A stretch of 64,000 nucleotides of DNA from an uncultured Planctomycetales bacterium (GTDB taxonomy: Bacteria > Planctomycetota > Planctomycetia > Pirellulales > Thermoguttaceae). The stretch spans positions 5,349 through 69,348 of the forward strand of contig CALARR010000392.1 of the NCBI GenBank assembly GCA_937889015.1, written 5' to 3'. The translations under genes were made by a program, and so were the position numbers. The notes under the pieces were generated by a model. It was given only the letters and a program-made list of their open reading frames with translations, made no database searches and was not told the DNA's origin. This document shows positions 1 to 6,848 of this stretch, piece by piece. How positions within the stretch are numbered: position 1 is the stretch's first letter; each line of letters opens with the position of its first letter.

Positions 1-975
1 CTGTTCATTGGCGAGCAGCACCAAGGTGTTGTCTGACGGCCAACAGGGGGACGCGATACGAAAAACCGATCCCAGCGTTCCGACTCGGCCTGTCAGTAGA
101 ATAGGCTGAACGTAGAGCGGCGCAGACACGTACGCCATCGGACCATTCCCACCCCACAAAGGAACCTGCGCACCGGGCGTCGGCTCCGAAAACCTCTCGG
201 CCGGGCGTTTTCCGCTTGTCACGATAGCCATGTCACCGATGGTTACCACCCTCCACCCCTTCGGGATCGGGCCCAATTCGGAATCCACGAAGGAATCGGG
301 GAAGAGGTCGGCGATGGGTTTGGGCAGGCCGGTCTTGCGGCCTTCGGCCTTGGCCCGCACCGGATCGAAGTCCACGAACCAACTCTTGAAGATCGCCCGC
401 GCCATCGCCTCCAGCGTCTCGTTGGTGCGCCGGTTCAACTCGATCTTGTCGTCCAGCGTGCCGAGAATGTCGGCGATGGCTTTCTGGTCAGCAACAGGTG
501 GAAGGCGAACAGGCAGCCCGCCGATCACCTCACCGTTAAGGTTCGGCATCACGGCTCCGACTGCGTGTACACGAAGCCACCTGAAGGAACTCTCTGAGGA
601 CAACCAGAACGAAAGATAGTGAGGATGTATTCCAGCATCGTGAACCCTAAGGACAATAGTCCCCGTTCCCGCGATCCAACCTTCGTGCTCTTGCAGAGCG
701 ATAGCCGATAGACCCGTCGCTTGTGCTCCCCGGCGAGCAAACAAGATATCGCCAGGGCGAATCCGGTATTTTTGTAGACGCGCAGCGGTCTTCTCCGATA
801 TACATGGGATATTCGTGGTGCTGAGGAACCGACGACCGATAGCCTCTGTCGGTACAACGGGTACGCCGGTATTCGTGTAGTCGTGGGCATGAAGGACGGA
901 GCCGAACGGCCCTGTAAAGAGCGACAGTAATCCTTCATCGACGAGCTTTCCGATCGTCGTTTCACGATTGGCCAT
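1..975 (-). CDS. hsdS: Type I restriction-modification specificity subunit HsdS (partial, runs off left edge)
   Basis: The frame is open from the ATG at 975 to the window edge, giving about 325 codons with no stop. The specificity subunit recognises DNA and assembles with HsdM and HsdR. The visible product has a first target-recognition domain, then the conserved central segment (LPPVADQKAIADILGTLDDK, then IELNRRTNETLEAMARAIF and WFVDFDPVRAK). A second recognition domain begins after GWRVVTIGDMAIVTSGKRP. Start: the ATG lies 14 bp inside the end of hsdM, the usual coupled arrangement. The C-terminus is missing only because the window ends. Family assignment is firm; target specificity cannot be read from sequence. 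Confidence 0.93.
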   Translation of the reverse strand, partial: MANRETTIGKLVDEGLLSLFTGPFGSVLHAHDYTNTGVPVVPTEAIGRRFLSTTNIPCISEKTAARLQKYRIRPGDILFARRGAQATGLSAIALQEHEGWIAGTGTIVLRVHDAGIHPHYLSFWLSSESSFRWLRVHAVGAVMPNLNGEVIGGLPVRLPPVADQKAIADILGTLDDKIELNRRTNETLEAMARAIFKSWFVDFDPVRAKAEGRKTGLPKPIADLFPDSFVDSELGPIPKGWRVVTIGDMAIVTSGKRPAERFSEPTPGAQVPLWGGNGPMAYVSAPLYVQPILLTGRVGTLGSVFRIASPCWPSDNTLVLLANEQ

Positions 976-2530
976 ACCCCAATCCCTCCAGGTTTGAGCG
1001 AATGGCCTTCTCCAGCTTGCGCGACTCAGCGAACTGCTCGTTCAACTGGGTCACCAGGCGACGCATCTTGTCGTCGAACGGCTCGCCGTCGTCCTCGACT
1101 TCCTCGGCCCCCACGTAGCGGCCCGGGGTCAAGACGTGGCCGTTCTGGGCGATCTCATCGGTCTTAGCCGAGCAGCAGAACCCCAGCACGTCCTTGTACT
1201 TGCCCGCCTCCTTCTCGCCGCGCCAGGCACGGAACGTCTTCGCCAGGCGTGCGATGTCCTCGTCGGTCAGTTCCCGATGCACCCGGTCGATCATCGTGCC
1301 CAGCTTGCGCGCGTCGAGGAACAGCGTTTGCCCTTCCCGGTTCGGCGGCTTGCGGCGCGACAGGAACCAGAGGCACACCGGGATCGGTGTGGAGTAGAAC
1401 AACTGCCCCGGCAGGGCCACCATGCACTCAACCATATCGGCCTCGACCAGCGCGCGGCGGATTTCGCCCTCACCCGACTGGTTGGAACTCATCGACCCGT
1501 TGGCCAGCACGAAGCCGGCGCGCCCCTTGGGCGAGAGGTGGTGTACGAAATGCTGCACCCAGGCGAAGTTGGCGTTGCCCTTGGGCGGCGCGCCGTACTT
1601 CCAGCGCCCGTCTTCCTGCAGCCCCTCGCCGCCCCAGTCGCTGTCGTTGAAGGGCGGATTAGCCAGCACGAAGTCGGCCTTCAGGTCCTTGTGCAGGTCG
1701 CGACGGAAGCTGTCGGCGTGCTCGCTGCCCAGGTCGCCGTCGATCCCGCGGATGGCCAGGTTCATCTTGCACAGGCGCCAGGTGGTCGGGTTCGACTCCT
1801 GGCCGTAGATCGACAGGTCGCCGATCCGGCCGCCGTGCTCCTCGACAAACCGCTCGCTCTGCACGAACATGCCGCCCGACCCGCAGCACGGGTCGAACAC
1901 GCGCCCCTTGTAGGGCGAGAGCATCTCGACCAGCACGCGGACCACGCAGCGGGGCGTGTAGAACTGGCCCCCCTTCTTGCCCTCGGCACTGGCGAACTGC
2001 GACAGGAAGTATTCGTAGACCCGGCCCAGGATGTCTTTGGAGCGGTTTTCGCGGTCGCCCAAGCCGATGGTGCCCACCAGGTCGATCAACTCGCCGAGCC
2101 GGTGCTTGTCGAGTGCCGGCCGGGCATACTGCTTGGGCAACACGCCCTTGAGCGTAGGGTTGTCCCGCTCGATGGCGTCCATGGCCTCGTCGACCAGCTT
2201 GCCGATCGTGGGCTGCTTGGCCTTGGCTTGCAGGTGCGCCCAGCGGGCCTCGGGCGGGACCCAGAAGACGTTCTGGGCCCGGTATTCGTCGGCGTCTTCG
2301 GGGTCGGCCCCATCGTCCTGCTGCGCCAGCAACCGGTCGTGGACCTCGGCGAAGGCGTCGGAGATGTACTTGAGGAAGATCAGGCCCAGGACGACGTGCT
2401 TGTACTCGGCCGCGTCCAGGTTGTTGCGGAGTTTGTCCGCCGCCAGCCAGAGCGTCTGCTCAAAACCGAGATTGGCCCCGTTGCCGTTGGTCTTGGCCGG
2501 CTTGGCGCGTGCGGCCTTCTTGGCTGCCAT
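962..2530 (-). CDS. hsdM: Type I restriction-modification DNA methyltransferase subunit HsdM
   Basis: This is a 522-aa N6-adenine methyltransferase subunit that uses S-adenosylmethionine to protect host sites and partners HsdS. The N-terminal helical domain (about residues 17-180) is followed by the SAM motif DPCCGSGG at 213-220 and the catalytic NPPF at 291-294. Length is normal and no key residue is missing, so this copy looks intact, unlike the other hsdM pieces in the window. It starts with an ATG that shares one base with the TGA of a 62-aa upstream ORF (TGATG), suggesting coupled translation. The restriction subunit hsdR is not seen intact in the window; it may lie to the left or be lost. 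Confidence 0.96.
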   Translation of the reverse strand: MAAKKAARAKPAKTNGNGANLGFEQTLWLAADKLRNNLDAAEYKHVVLGLIFLKYISDAFAEVHDRLLAQQDDGADPEDADEYRAQNVFWVPPEARWAHLQAKAKQPTIGKLVDEAMDAIERDNPTLKGVLPKQYARPALDKHRLGELIDLVGTIGLGDRENRSKDILGRVYEYFLSQFASAEGKKGGQFYTPRCVVRVLVEMLSPYKGRVFDPCCGSGGMFVQSERFVEEHGGRIGDLSIYGQESNPTTWRLCKMNLAIRGIDGDLGSEHADSFRRDLHKDLKADFVLANPPFNDSDWGGEGLQEDGRWKYGAPPKGNANFAWVQHFVHHLSPKGRAGFVLANGSMSSNQSGEGEIRRALVEADMVECMVALPGQLFYSTPIPVCLWFLSRRKPPNREGQTLFLDARKLGTMIDRVHRELTDEDIARLAKTFRAWRGEKEAGKYKDVLGFCCSAKTDEIAQNGHVLTPGRYVGAEEVEDDGEPFDDKMRRLVTQLNEQFAESRKLEKAIRSNLEGLGYGQS

Positions 2531-2760
2531 CAGAACCTACCTTTCTCATGGGGCGGGCCGTCGGGCGTCGCGGAAAGGTAGAGGAACACGACGCCCAGCG
2601 GCCCGACTTCATCCCGGGTGTAGCTAGCACGCCGGGAACCCAACTGAGGGGTAGCATAATACACCCACAAGCAGAGTTCCAGGGGGTGCGGCCGAAAAAG
2701 CGAGTCTTCCACCGACACGCTGGCGCCAGGGGCCGAGGCGGTGTTGTCTCTTCAAGGTCT
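2503..2760. repeat. 258-bp direct repeat A, copy 1 (hsdM upstream region)
   Basis: Nearly identical to 6493-6750 and without indels between the two. It covers the first nine codons of hsdM and the preceding 62-aa ORF with its upstream region. Differences cluster around 2660-2700. It marks a duplicated R-M locus, of which the second copy has lost its gene body. Confidence 0.9.
2530..2718 (-). CDS. Small 62-aa ORF coupled to hsdM (copy 1)
   Basis: This is a GTG-started 62-aa frame whose TGA overlaps the hsdM ATG by one base. I do not recognise a family. It lies wholly inside the duplicated 258-bp block. The second copy at 6520-6708 keeps the same frame with only substitutions (for example residues around LELCLWVYYA versus LELRARVYCA) and the same coupled stop. 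That pattern is compatible with a real small protein, or with the 3' end of a longer lost gene. The frame opens just after a TGA upstream, so a much longer intact gene is not possible here. Confidence 0.35.
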   Translation of the reverse strand: MSVEDSLFRPHPLELCLWVYYATPQLGSRRASYTRDEVGPLGVVFLYLSATPDGPPHEKGRF

Positions 2761-2875
2761 CCGCGCCGGCCGATGCGGCGCCCAGCCCTTGCGGAGGGCT
2801 CGCTCGTGCGCGCGCCTGCGCGAAGGAATTCCTTGGAAAGCGAGAGCCGAGAGCGGAGTCAGATAACCCCCGGGG

Positions 2876-3397
2876 TCACGGTTGCCCTTGAACGCCCCTC
2901 GCAGCCTTTCCCAGCTTGTTGGGAGGCATCTGCCCCGCCCGGTCTGCCACCTTCTTACCAAGCACCCAGCCGGTTCGACGAAGAATTGCGGCGACACACT
3001 GGTGAGACCAGCCACGGCCCGTGCGGCAACGGATCCCGGCAACATCCAGGCCACGGGCGATGGCCCGAAAGCTTTGGCCGGCAGCCGCCTGTTGCAGGAT
3101 CAGGTCCCGGACCTGTTGTTCTTCGGCGTGCAGCTGAAGTCGCCAGGGGCAGGCCGGATCGACACGCCAACCGAACGGCGCGATCCGCGACATGCGACGC
3201 CCTGCGGCCTGGCGCGCTCGCATGGCGGCCGACTTTCGGCGGTGGGCTGCCCGTCGCTGGTGCTGCTTTACGCGGCGGTCGTGGCGGCACAGTAGCCCAA
3301 CGAGGCACTCGACCAACCACTCGTCGTATGCGTCCAGATGAAGTGCGGTTCGCGCCGCCTGATAGTCGTTGATAAGATCGCCCATTTTGACAGTCAT
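2876..3397 (-). pseudogene. Serine recombinase fragment (recombinase domain only)
   Basis: This 173-aa product resembles the middle of large serine recombinases. It has a basic stretch RRAAHRRKSAAMRARQ, then the PF07508-like pattern RRMSRIAPFGWRVDP, then QAAAGQSFRAIARGLDVAGI and WSHQCVAAILRR. The N-terminal resolvase catalytic domain, with its serine nucleophile, is absent. The first 45 residues (MTVKMGDLINDYQ...) do not look like it and may come from another gene. It is therefore probably inactive, a relic of the element that brought the R-M genes. An alternative is a short accessory DNA-binding protein. Confidence 0.6.
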
Positions 3398-3581
3398 TTT
3401 TGTCGAACCGAGGGAAGAGGGATAACCGGAGTCCCGCTGGCCAGAAGGCCCCGGGGGTCTGGCTCAAATTCCGGCGGTCCCGGGGGGCCCCAGGGGATCG
3501 GCCGTACGAGACATAGCAGAGCAAACGCAGCGAGCGACCCACAGACGTGGCCAGCGCCTCGACGATCTGGGGCATGCGGCC

Positions 3582-4079
3582 TCATGCGTCCCTTCCTTGG
3601 CCTTGCGTCGCGGTTCCCGTGAGGATTGCGGCCAGCCGCGCCCGGTCGGCCGGCGAGAGGGTCAGCAGGGCAGCGGCCAGTTCAGCGAGCCCAGCGCCCG
3701 GCGAAGCGGCAGCCGAGGCGGTCCCTTCGCCTTCGGTGCCCTGGTGGGCGTCGGTGGTGCCGGCGTTTGCGTTTTCGGCTTGGCTGGTGCAAACGCTGGT
3801 GCAAACGGCTGGCGGCGTCGACGCAAGTTCTTTGCCGGCTTCACTTGCGTCGCTGGTCCCCTTGCTCGACAAGCTGGGGGTCGGTGGTTCGAGCCCACTA
3901 GCGCCCACTCGCAAAGGCTCGCTGACAGCAATGCTCAGCGGGCCTTTTGTGTTTACAGGAGTTGACCTTACGGCAAATAGGCTGCCCAAGAAAGTTTCCG
4001 CCGTCTGGCTTGCCCTCCTGCCGGAAGCGGCCGGCAAGAGCCGCGATTCGCCCCGGCGAGTCCCTATAGCCGCGGACAA
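3582..4079 (-). CDS. Hypothetical 165-aa ORF crossing a tRNA-like segment
   Basis: I do not recognise a function. The middle (GASGLEPPTPSLSS) is the translation of the antisense of a tRNA 3' half (see 3861-3907). Such strings are typical of reading frames that cross integration sites. The C-terminal part (LAELAAALLTLSPADRARLAAIL) is a short Ala/Leu-rich amphipathic segment, like tails seen in planctomycete mobile-element proteins. The 5' end overlaps repeat B. It may be a chimeric frame rather than a conserved protein. Confidence 0.3.
   Translation of the reverse strand: MSAAIGTRRGESRLLPAASGRRASQTAETFLGSLFAVRSTPVNTKGPLSIAVSEPLRVGASGLEPPTPSLSSKGTSDASEAGKELASTPPAVCTSVCTSQAENANAGTTDAHQGTEGEGTASAAASPGAGLAELAAALLTLSPADRARLAAILTGTATQGQGRDA
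3861..3907 (+). pseudogene. 3' half of a tRNA-Val-like gene (candidate attachment site)
   Basis: Reading as a tRNA, GAC sits at the anticodon positions (3868-3870). Five variable-loop bases are followed by a T arm with stem GGTGG/CCACT and loop TTCGAGC (3883-3899), then a 3' acceptor strand AGCGCCC and discriminator A. The matching 5' acceptor (GGGCGCT) and D arm are not upstream, position 33 is C, and the anticodon stem has a mismatch, so this is not a working tRNA. A 3' half next to a recombinase fragment fits a leftover att site. Confidence 0.45.
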
Positions 4080-4133
4080 TCTCCCCTCCGCCCATTCCTC
4101 CCTAGATGATACGCCTTTCCGGCTATCTTCCCG

Positions 4134-4161
4134 TTGACTTCTGCCTCGCCCGGCCGATAAT
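4134..4161 (+). promoter_or_regulatory. Sigma-70-type promoter of small RNA copy 1
   Basis: -35 TTGACT at 4134-4139, 16-bp spacer, -10 GATAAT at 4156-4161. Both hexamers and the spacer length are kept in the second copy at 8435-8462. Confidence 0.6.
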
Positions 4162-4167
4162 TCAAGT

Positions 4168-4224
4168 AATCCGGTTCACCGGAGGTGGATGGCGTAAGCC
4201 ATCGGGCCCGAAAGGGCCTTTTTT
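4168..4224 (+). ncRNA. Candidate small RNA with three hairpins and terminator, copy 1
   Basis: The predicted transcript is about 57 nt and starts seven bases after the -10 box. It would fold into CCGG-TTCA-CCGG (4171-4182), then GATGGC-GTAA-GCCATC (4188-4203), then GGCCC-GAAA-GGGCC (4205-4218) followed by six Ts, a standard intrinsic terminator. Two loops are GNRA. Between the first two hairpins is GGAGGTGG followed by ATG GCG TAA, a two-codon reading frame behind a strong ribosome-binding sequence. I know no Rfam family that matches. No long ORF in this strand is credible here. The function is unknown. Confidence 0.5.
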
Positions 4225-4231
4225 CATGCGC

Positions 4232-4552
4232 TCACAGCAACTTTTTCCCCAGCATTCGACCACCACGTTGGTCATATTTCTCTTGAAGGATGCAGATGAC
4301 CCGCTCGGCAAACGCCGCTGGTGGCCGGTCCACGAGGTGGTTCTCCCACAGGATCTCTTGCCGGCTGGCATGGGCCAGGAGGTCGCAGATTTGCAGGCCG
4401 GCAATGTTGTTGCTCTTGGTCTTGACCTTGAGTTGTTTGCTGGTGAATCGTTCCTGGAACTGCCCGGGGTCGGTGTACTGCGTCCCTTGTTCCCAGAGTC
4501 TGGTAAACGACTGCTTCAGCCGCATGTCCTCCTTGCCGCCTCGCGACTCAGC
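4232..4552 (-). pseudogene. DUF3800 family 3' fragment
   Basis: The reading frame LAESRGGKEDMRLKQSF...NIAGLQICDLLAHASRQEIL is the C-terminal third of a DUF3800 protein, a family with an RNase-H-like fold found in defence islands. It ends at the TGA at the edge of repeat B. Its own start and N-terminal half are missing. Upstream it joins directly, out of frame, to the 5' end of a phospholipase-D-like gene. Confidence 0.7.
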
Positions 4553-4730
4553 TAGTTACAGGCCGGGCCTTGCCGGCAGGGTGTGCTTTCAGGTACTGGC
4601 GGAGAAAGGCAACCCCGCGCCGGGTGACAAAGGCTACGGCGGCATTGACCCGATGTGTGCCAGCAGCCAGGGCGTTCAGGCCGGGTTCGATCGCACGGTA
4701 TGGGTAGGGGTCGAAGAACTCGACTCGCAT
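4548..4730 (-). pseudogene. Phospholipase D-like nuclease 5' fragment
   Basis: This 60-aa product (MRVEFFDPYPYRAIEPGLNAL, then NAAVAFVTRRGVAFLRQYL) resembles the first residues of PLD-superfamily nuclease/helicase proteins. The HKD catalytic motif lies beyond the break and is absent. The frame stops a few codons after entering the DUF3800 fragment (stop shared with LAES of that frame). Start by ATG at 4730. Product not expected to be active. Confidence 0.5.
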
Positions 4731-4884
4731 GGCAGCATCCCATCGGGGAGGGGGAGGTCGGTCATTTCACCATTCTTGCCATCTTGGCGGTCGAAGAGTA
4801 TAGTTAAAGTGGCTGGTGGATGAAATTCGGCTCCATGCCGTGTGGTCGTCGGGCTGTGGCCTGACGAGACCCTATATCCGCTGG

Positions 4885-5715
4885 CTATTTTTTTGCGCGC
4901 GCGGCTCGTGTCAGAGGATTTTCCTGGGTGTAGTAGACTCCGTAGGATGCCCTGCGGATGTCGTCTCGGTCGTAAACGACCTTCACCCGTGACCGGATGG
5001 TCTCCCAGTACCGGTCCTCGTCTTGCTCGTAGAGCCGCTGCAACGCCCACAAAAAGTAATCGACGGCTTGCAGGCCGGCGAATTCACGAGGCGTACCGGC
5101 ACGGATAGCAATCGAGACGTTGCACGCCACGCCCATGTCCCGCTCATAGGTGCGCCGCGCCTGGTCGAGGGCCAGGTTGAGCGCCTCGGTTCGATCGCTC
5201 TTTCCTCGGCGAGCAAAACAGATCTCGAAGTGGTCGCCTCGATAGAACCGGCTCTTGAACAGGTGGCCTACCAACTCGTCGTAGAGTTCGTTCTCCCGAT
5301 ACCAGTAGCTCTCGTCGGCCTGGTTTCGGGCGAGGACTTCGGCCAGGACTTGGTGCTTGTCCCGAACTACGGCGTAGAACGATACGGCCTGTTGGGCCAG
5401 GAGCTTCAGGACTCGATAGCGAACCTCGGGTAGATCGTCTTTTGCATGGAACATCAAGGCCGTCTTCTTCTCGTCCGGCTGCATCGAGGGAACGTTCTTG
5501 AAGTAGGGATCGACCAGCAGTTCCCTTCTTAATTCGTCGAGTTGTCGCTGAAGGGTTGGCGGCTCATCGACCTCCAGTTTCCCCAGGATAAAGTAATTGG
5601 AGCAGCCTTCCTGACCGACGATGCTCTGGCGACGACGGCGGAAAAGTGTGGGCGTGCCGGCCTCGTCGACGAAATAGTGGACCACAACTCGGTCGGGGTC
5701 ATCAGCACTCGCCAT
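4885..5715 (-). CDS. DUF3800 domain-containing protein (intact)
   Basis: This is a 276-aa protein beginning MASADDPDRVVVHYFVDEAGT. The acidic YFVDEAG motif near residue 15 is the hallmark of DUF3800, whose members have an RNase H/DEDD-like fold and often sit in defence or mobile islands. The later AGLQAVDYFLWALQR segment matches the family C-terminal motif. A longer frame opens at 5796, but the ATG at 5715 is preferred because it lies two bases after the stop of the hsdR fragment, and the upstream residues are the antisense-like overlap of that fragment. Function in this family is not established; nuclease activity is an inference from fold. Confidence 0.8.
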   Translation of the reverse strand: MASADDPDRVVVHYFVDEAGTPTLFRRRRQSIVGQEGCSNYFILGKLEVDEPPTLQRQLDELRRELLVDPYFKNVPSMQPDEKKTALMFHAKDDLPEVRYRVLKLLAQQAVSFYAVVRDKHQVLAEVLARNQADESYWYRENELYDELVGHLFKSRFYRGDHFEICFARRGKSDRTEALNLALDQARRTYERDMGVACNVSIAIRAGTPREFAGLQAVDYFLWALQRLYEQDEDRYWETIRSRVKVVYDRDDIRRASYGVYYTQENPLTRAARAKK

Positions 5716-5717
5716 GA

Positions 5718-5912
5718 TTACCTCACCGAAAGCAGTTTCGGCAACAGGGCGTCGCGCAGACGCTGGACGAGTACCAGTTCGGCGAACGAGTCGCACTCAG
5801 CGTGCCGAGCTTCGGGCGCGATCTCCTCGCGCGAGGTGGCCTCATAGCCCAGGTCCTGGAACCAGGACAGGGCAGCTTCTTCGATGTGGGATTCGTACAG
5901 GCGCCCGGCCAT
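5718..5912 (-). pseudogene. hsdR: Type I restriction subunit HsdR 5' fragment
   Basis: The 64-aa product MAGRLYESHIEEAALSWFQDLGY...ARHAECDSFAELVLVQRLRDALLPKL matches the very N-terminus of HsdR. The whole nuclease and DEAD-helicase body (normally about 1000 residues) is missing and the frame ends LLSVR-stop. It begins seven bases after the DUF4268 remnant and ends two bases before the DUF3800 start, so operon spacing is preserved although the gene body is gone. Confidence 0.8.
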
Positions 5913-5919
5913 TCCCGTT

Positions 5920-6359
5920 TCATTCCGACTCGTCGGGAGTATCCGCAGTCAGGTTCCTCACGCGATGTATAAACACCTTGCGGAGGGCTTCGACTTTCGT
6001 CTTCAGCCACTCGTGGTAGCTCGGCCACTGCTGTCGGTCCTGCAGGTCGACGTTCCCTTTCCGCAAGTAGCCCCGTAGGTGATGATCTGCCCCAGATGCG
6101 TGTGGTCTGTGCGTTCAAGCTGGTTCTCGATGAGGACCCAACTGTCGTTGGTCGTGTCCTTGCACACGATATCGGCGCGAAACGGGCCGACGTCCTTCTC
6201 CTGCGACTCCAGTACCAGATCGATGCCGATTGCGTCTCCCAGGATTGCCAGATTGTCTTCTCTAGCCAGCCAGGGCGTAAAGTCGCCTGCTTCGCTGTTC
6301 CAAATTTCCCGCAGGTCAACCTTCTCAAGACGTCCAAGGGGCTTGGTTGTTTCAGTCAT
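5920..6359 (-). pseudogene. DUF4268 nuclease-like gene with central deletion and frameshift
   Basis: The first about 90 codons (GRLEKVDLREIWNSEAGDF, TPWLAREDNLAILGDAIGIDL, RADIVCKDTTNDSWVLIENQ) are the PDDEXK-like N-terminal domain of DUF4268-type proteins, with the nuclease-type acidic residues and ENQ motif. After HLGQIITYGAT the frame is lost. The characteristic C-terminal tail (DRQQWPSYHEWLKTKVEALR) follows in another frame and ends with TGA at 5920-5922. Roughly two thirds of the usual gene between these ends is absent. The ATG overlaps the previous stub stop as ATGA. Confidence 0.75.
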
Positions 6360-6520
6360 GAGTCCGTCTCCCGAATCGAGGCATCGCGGACAATCGGGGT
6401 GTCGACAAGGGCCTCCAGGTCGCCTCGATCGACGGCGATATCCAACCCAACCACCTGCCCCTCCTCGTATTCAATGTTTCGTAGCGTACCGATGGCGCGT
6501 GCGGCCTTCTTGGCTGCCAT
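6356..6520 (-). pseudogene. hsdM start stub joined to an unknown gene end
   Basis: This 54-aa frame shares its first nine codons (MAAKKAARA) and all upstream sequence with the intact hsdM at 2530. It then switches to an unrelated tail (IGTLRNIEYEEGQVVG...VRDASIRETDS). The tail looks like the end of a small protein I cannot name. The stop overlaps the next ATG as ATGA. It is best read as the start of a second hsdM fused to the end of another gene. Confidence 0.6.
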
Positions 6521-6750
6521 CAGAACCTACCTTTCTCATGGGGCGGGCCGTCGGGCGTCGCGGAAAGGTAGAGGAACACGACGCCCAGCGGCCCGACTTC
6601 ATCCCGGGTGTAGCTAGCACGCCGGGAGCCCAACTGAGGGGTAGCGCAATAGACTCGCGCGCGGAGTTCCAGGGGGTGCGGTCCCAAAAGCGAGTCTTCC
6701 ACCGACACGCTGGCGCCAGCGGCCGAGGCTGCGTTGTCTCTTCAAGGTCT
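6493..6750. repeat. 258-bp direct repeat A, copy 2
   Basis: Same length as copy 1 at 2503-2760, with no gaps. It ends on the left exactly where the hsdM stub diverges from the intact hsdM after codon nine. Confidence 0.9.
6520..6708 (-). CDS. Small 62-aa ORF (copy 2)
   Basis: Second copy of the small GTG-started frame at 2530-2718, inside repeat A. The frame, length and TGATG coupling are unchanged; changes are substitutions at about nine residues. It now couples to the hsdM stub. Same uncertainty as copy 1: a real small protein or a conserved 3' remnant. Confidence 0.3.
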   Translation of the reverse strand: MSVEDSLLGPHPLELRARVYCATPQLGSRRASYTRDEVGPLGVVFLYLSATPDGPPHEKGRF

Positions 6751-6848
6751 TCGTGCCTCTGGCCCGTTGACCTCGGGCGGCCTCGATTCACTCTTGGATT
6801 GTGAACTCGGTCTGGCGGGGCGCTGGATCGGCGCGGGCCGAGGTCCGT

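Larger units (their letters stand above)
4043..4238 (+). repeat. 196-bp direct repeat B, copy 1 (carries small RNA gene)
   Basis: Matches 8344-8539 at a constant offset of 4301 bases. Similarity is moderate at the left end (4043-4075) and very high from 4075 to 4238. Both copies end at CTCACAGC, inside or at the stop of a leftward ORF. Confidence 0.9.

Noticed and set aside
549..965. 138-aa ORF on the - strand
   Set aside because: Out of frame with the open HsdS frame that runs from 975 to the window edge and carries the conserved HsdS motifs.
1136..2581. 481-aa ORF on the + strand
   Set aside because: Antisense of hsdM; the hsdM strand carries all family motifs.
3845..3910. Functional tRNA-Val
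   Set aside because: No 5' acceptor strand or D arm, C at position 33, mismatched anticodon stem.
4106..4555. 149-aa ORF on the + strand crossing the small RNA
   Set aside because: It reads through an intrinsic terminator and opposite the DUF3800 fragment; no homology.
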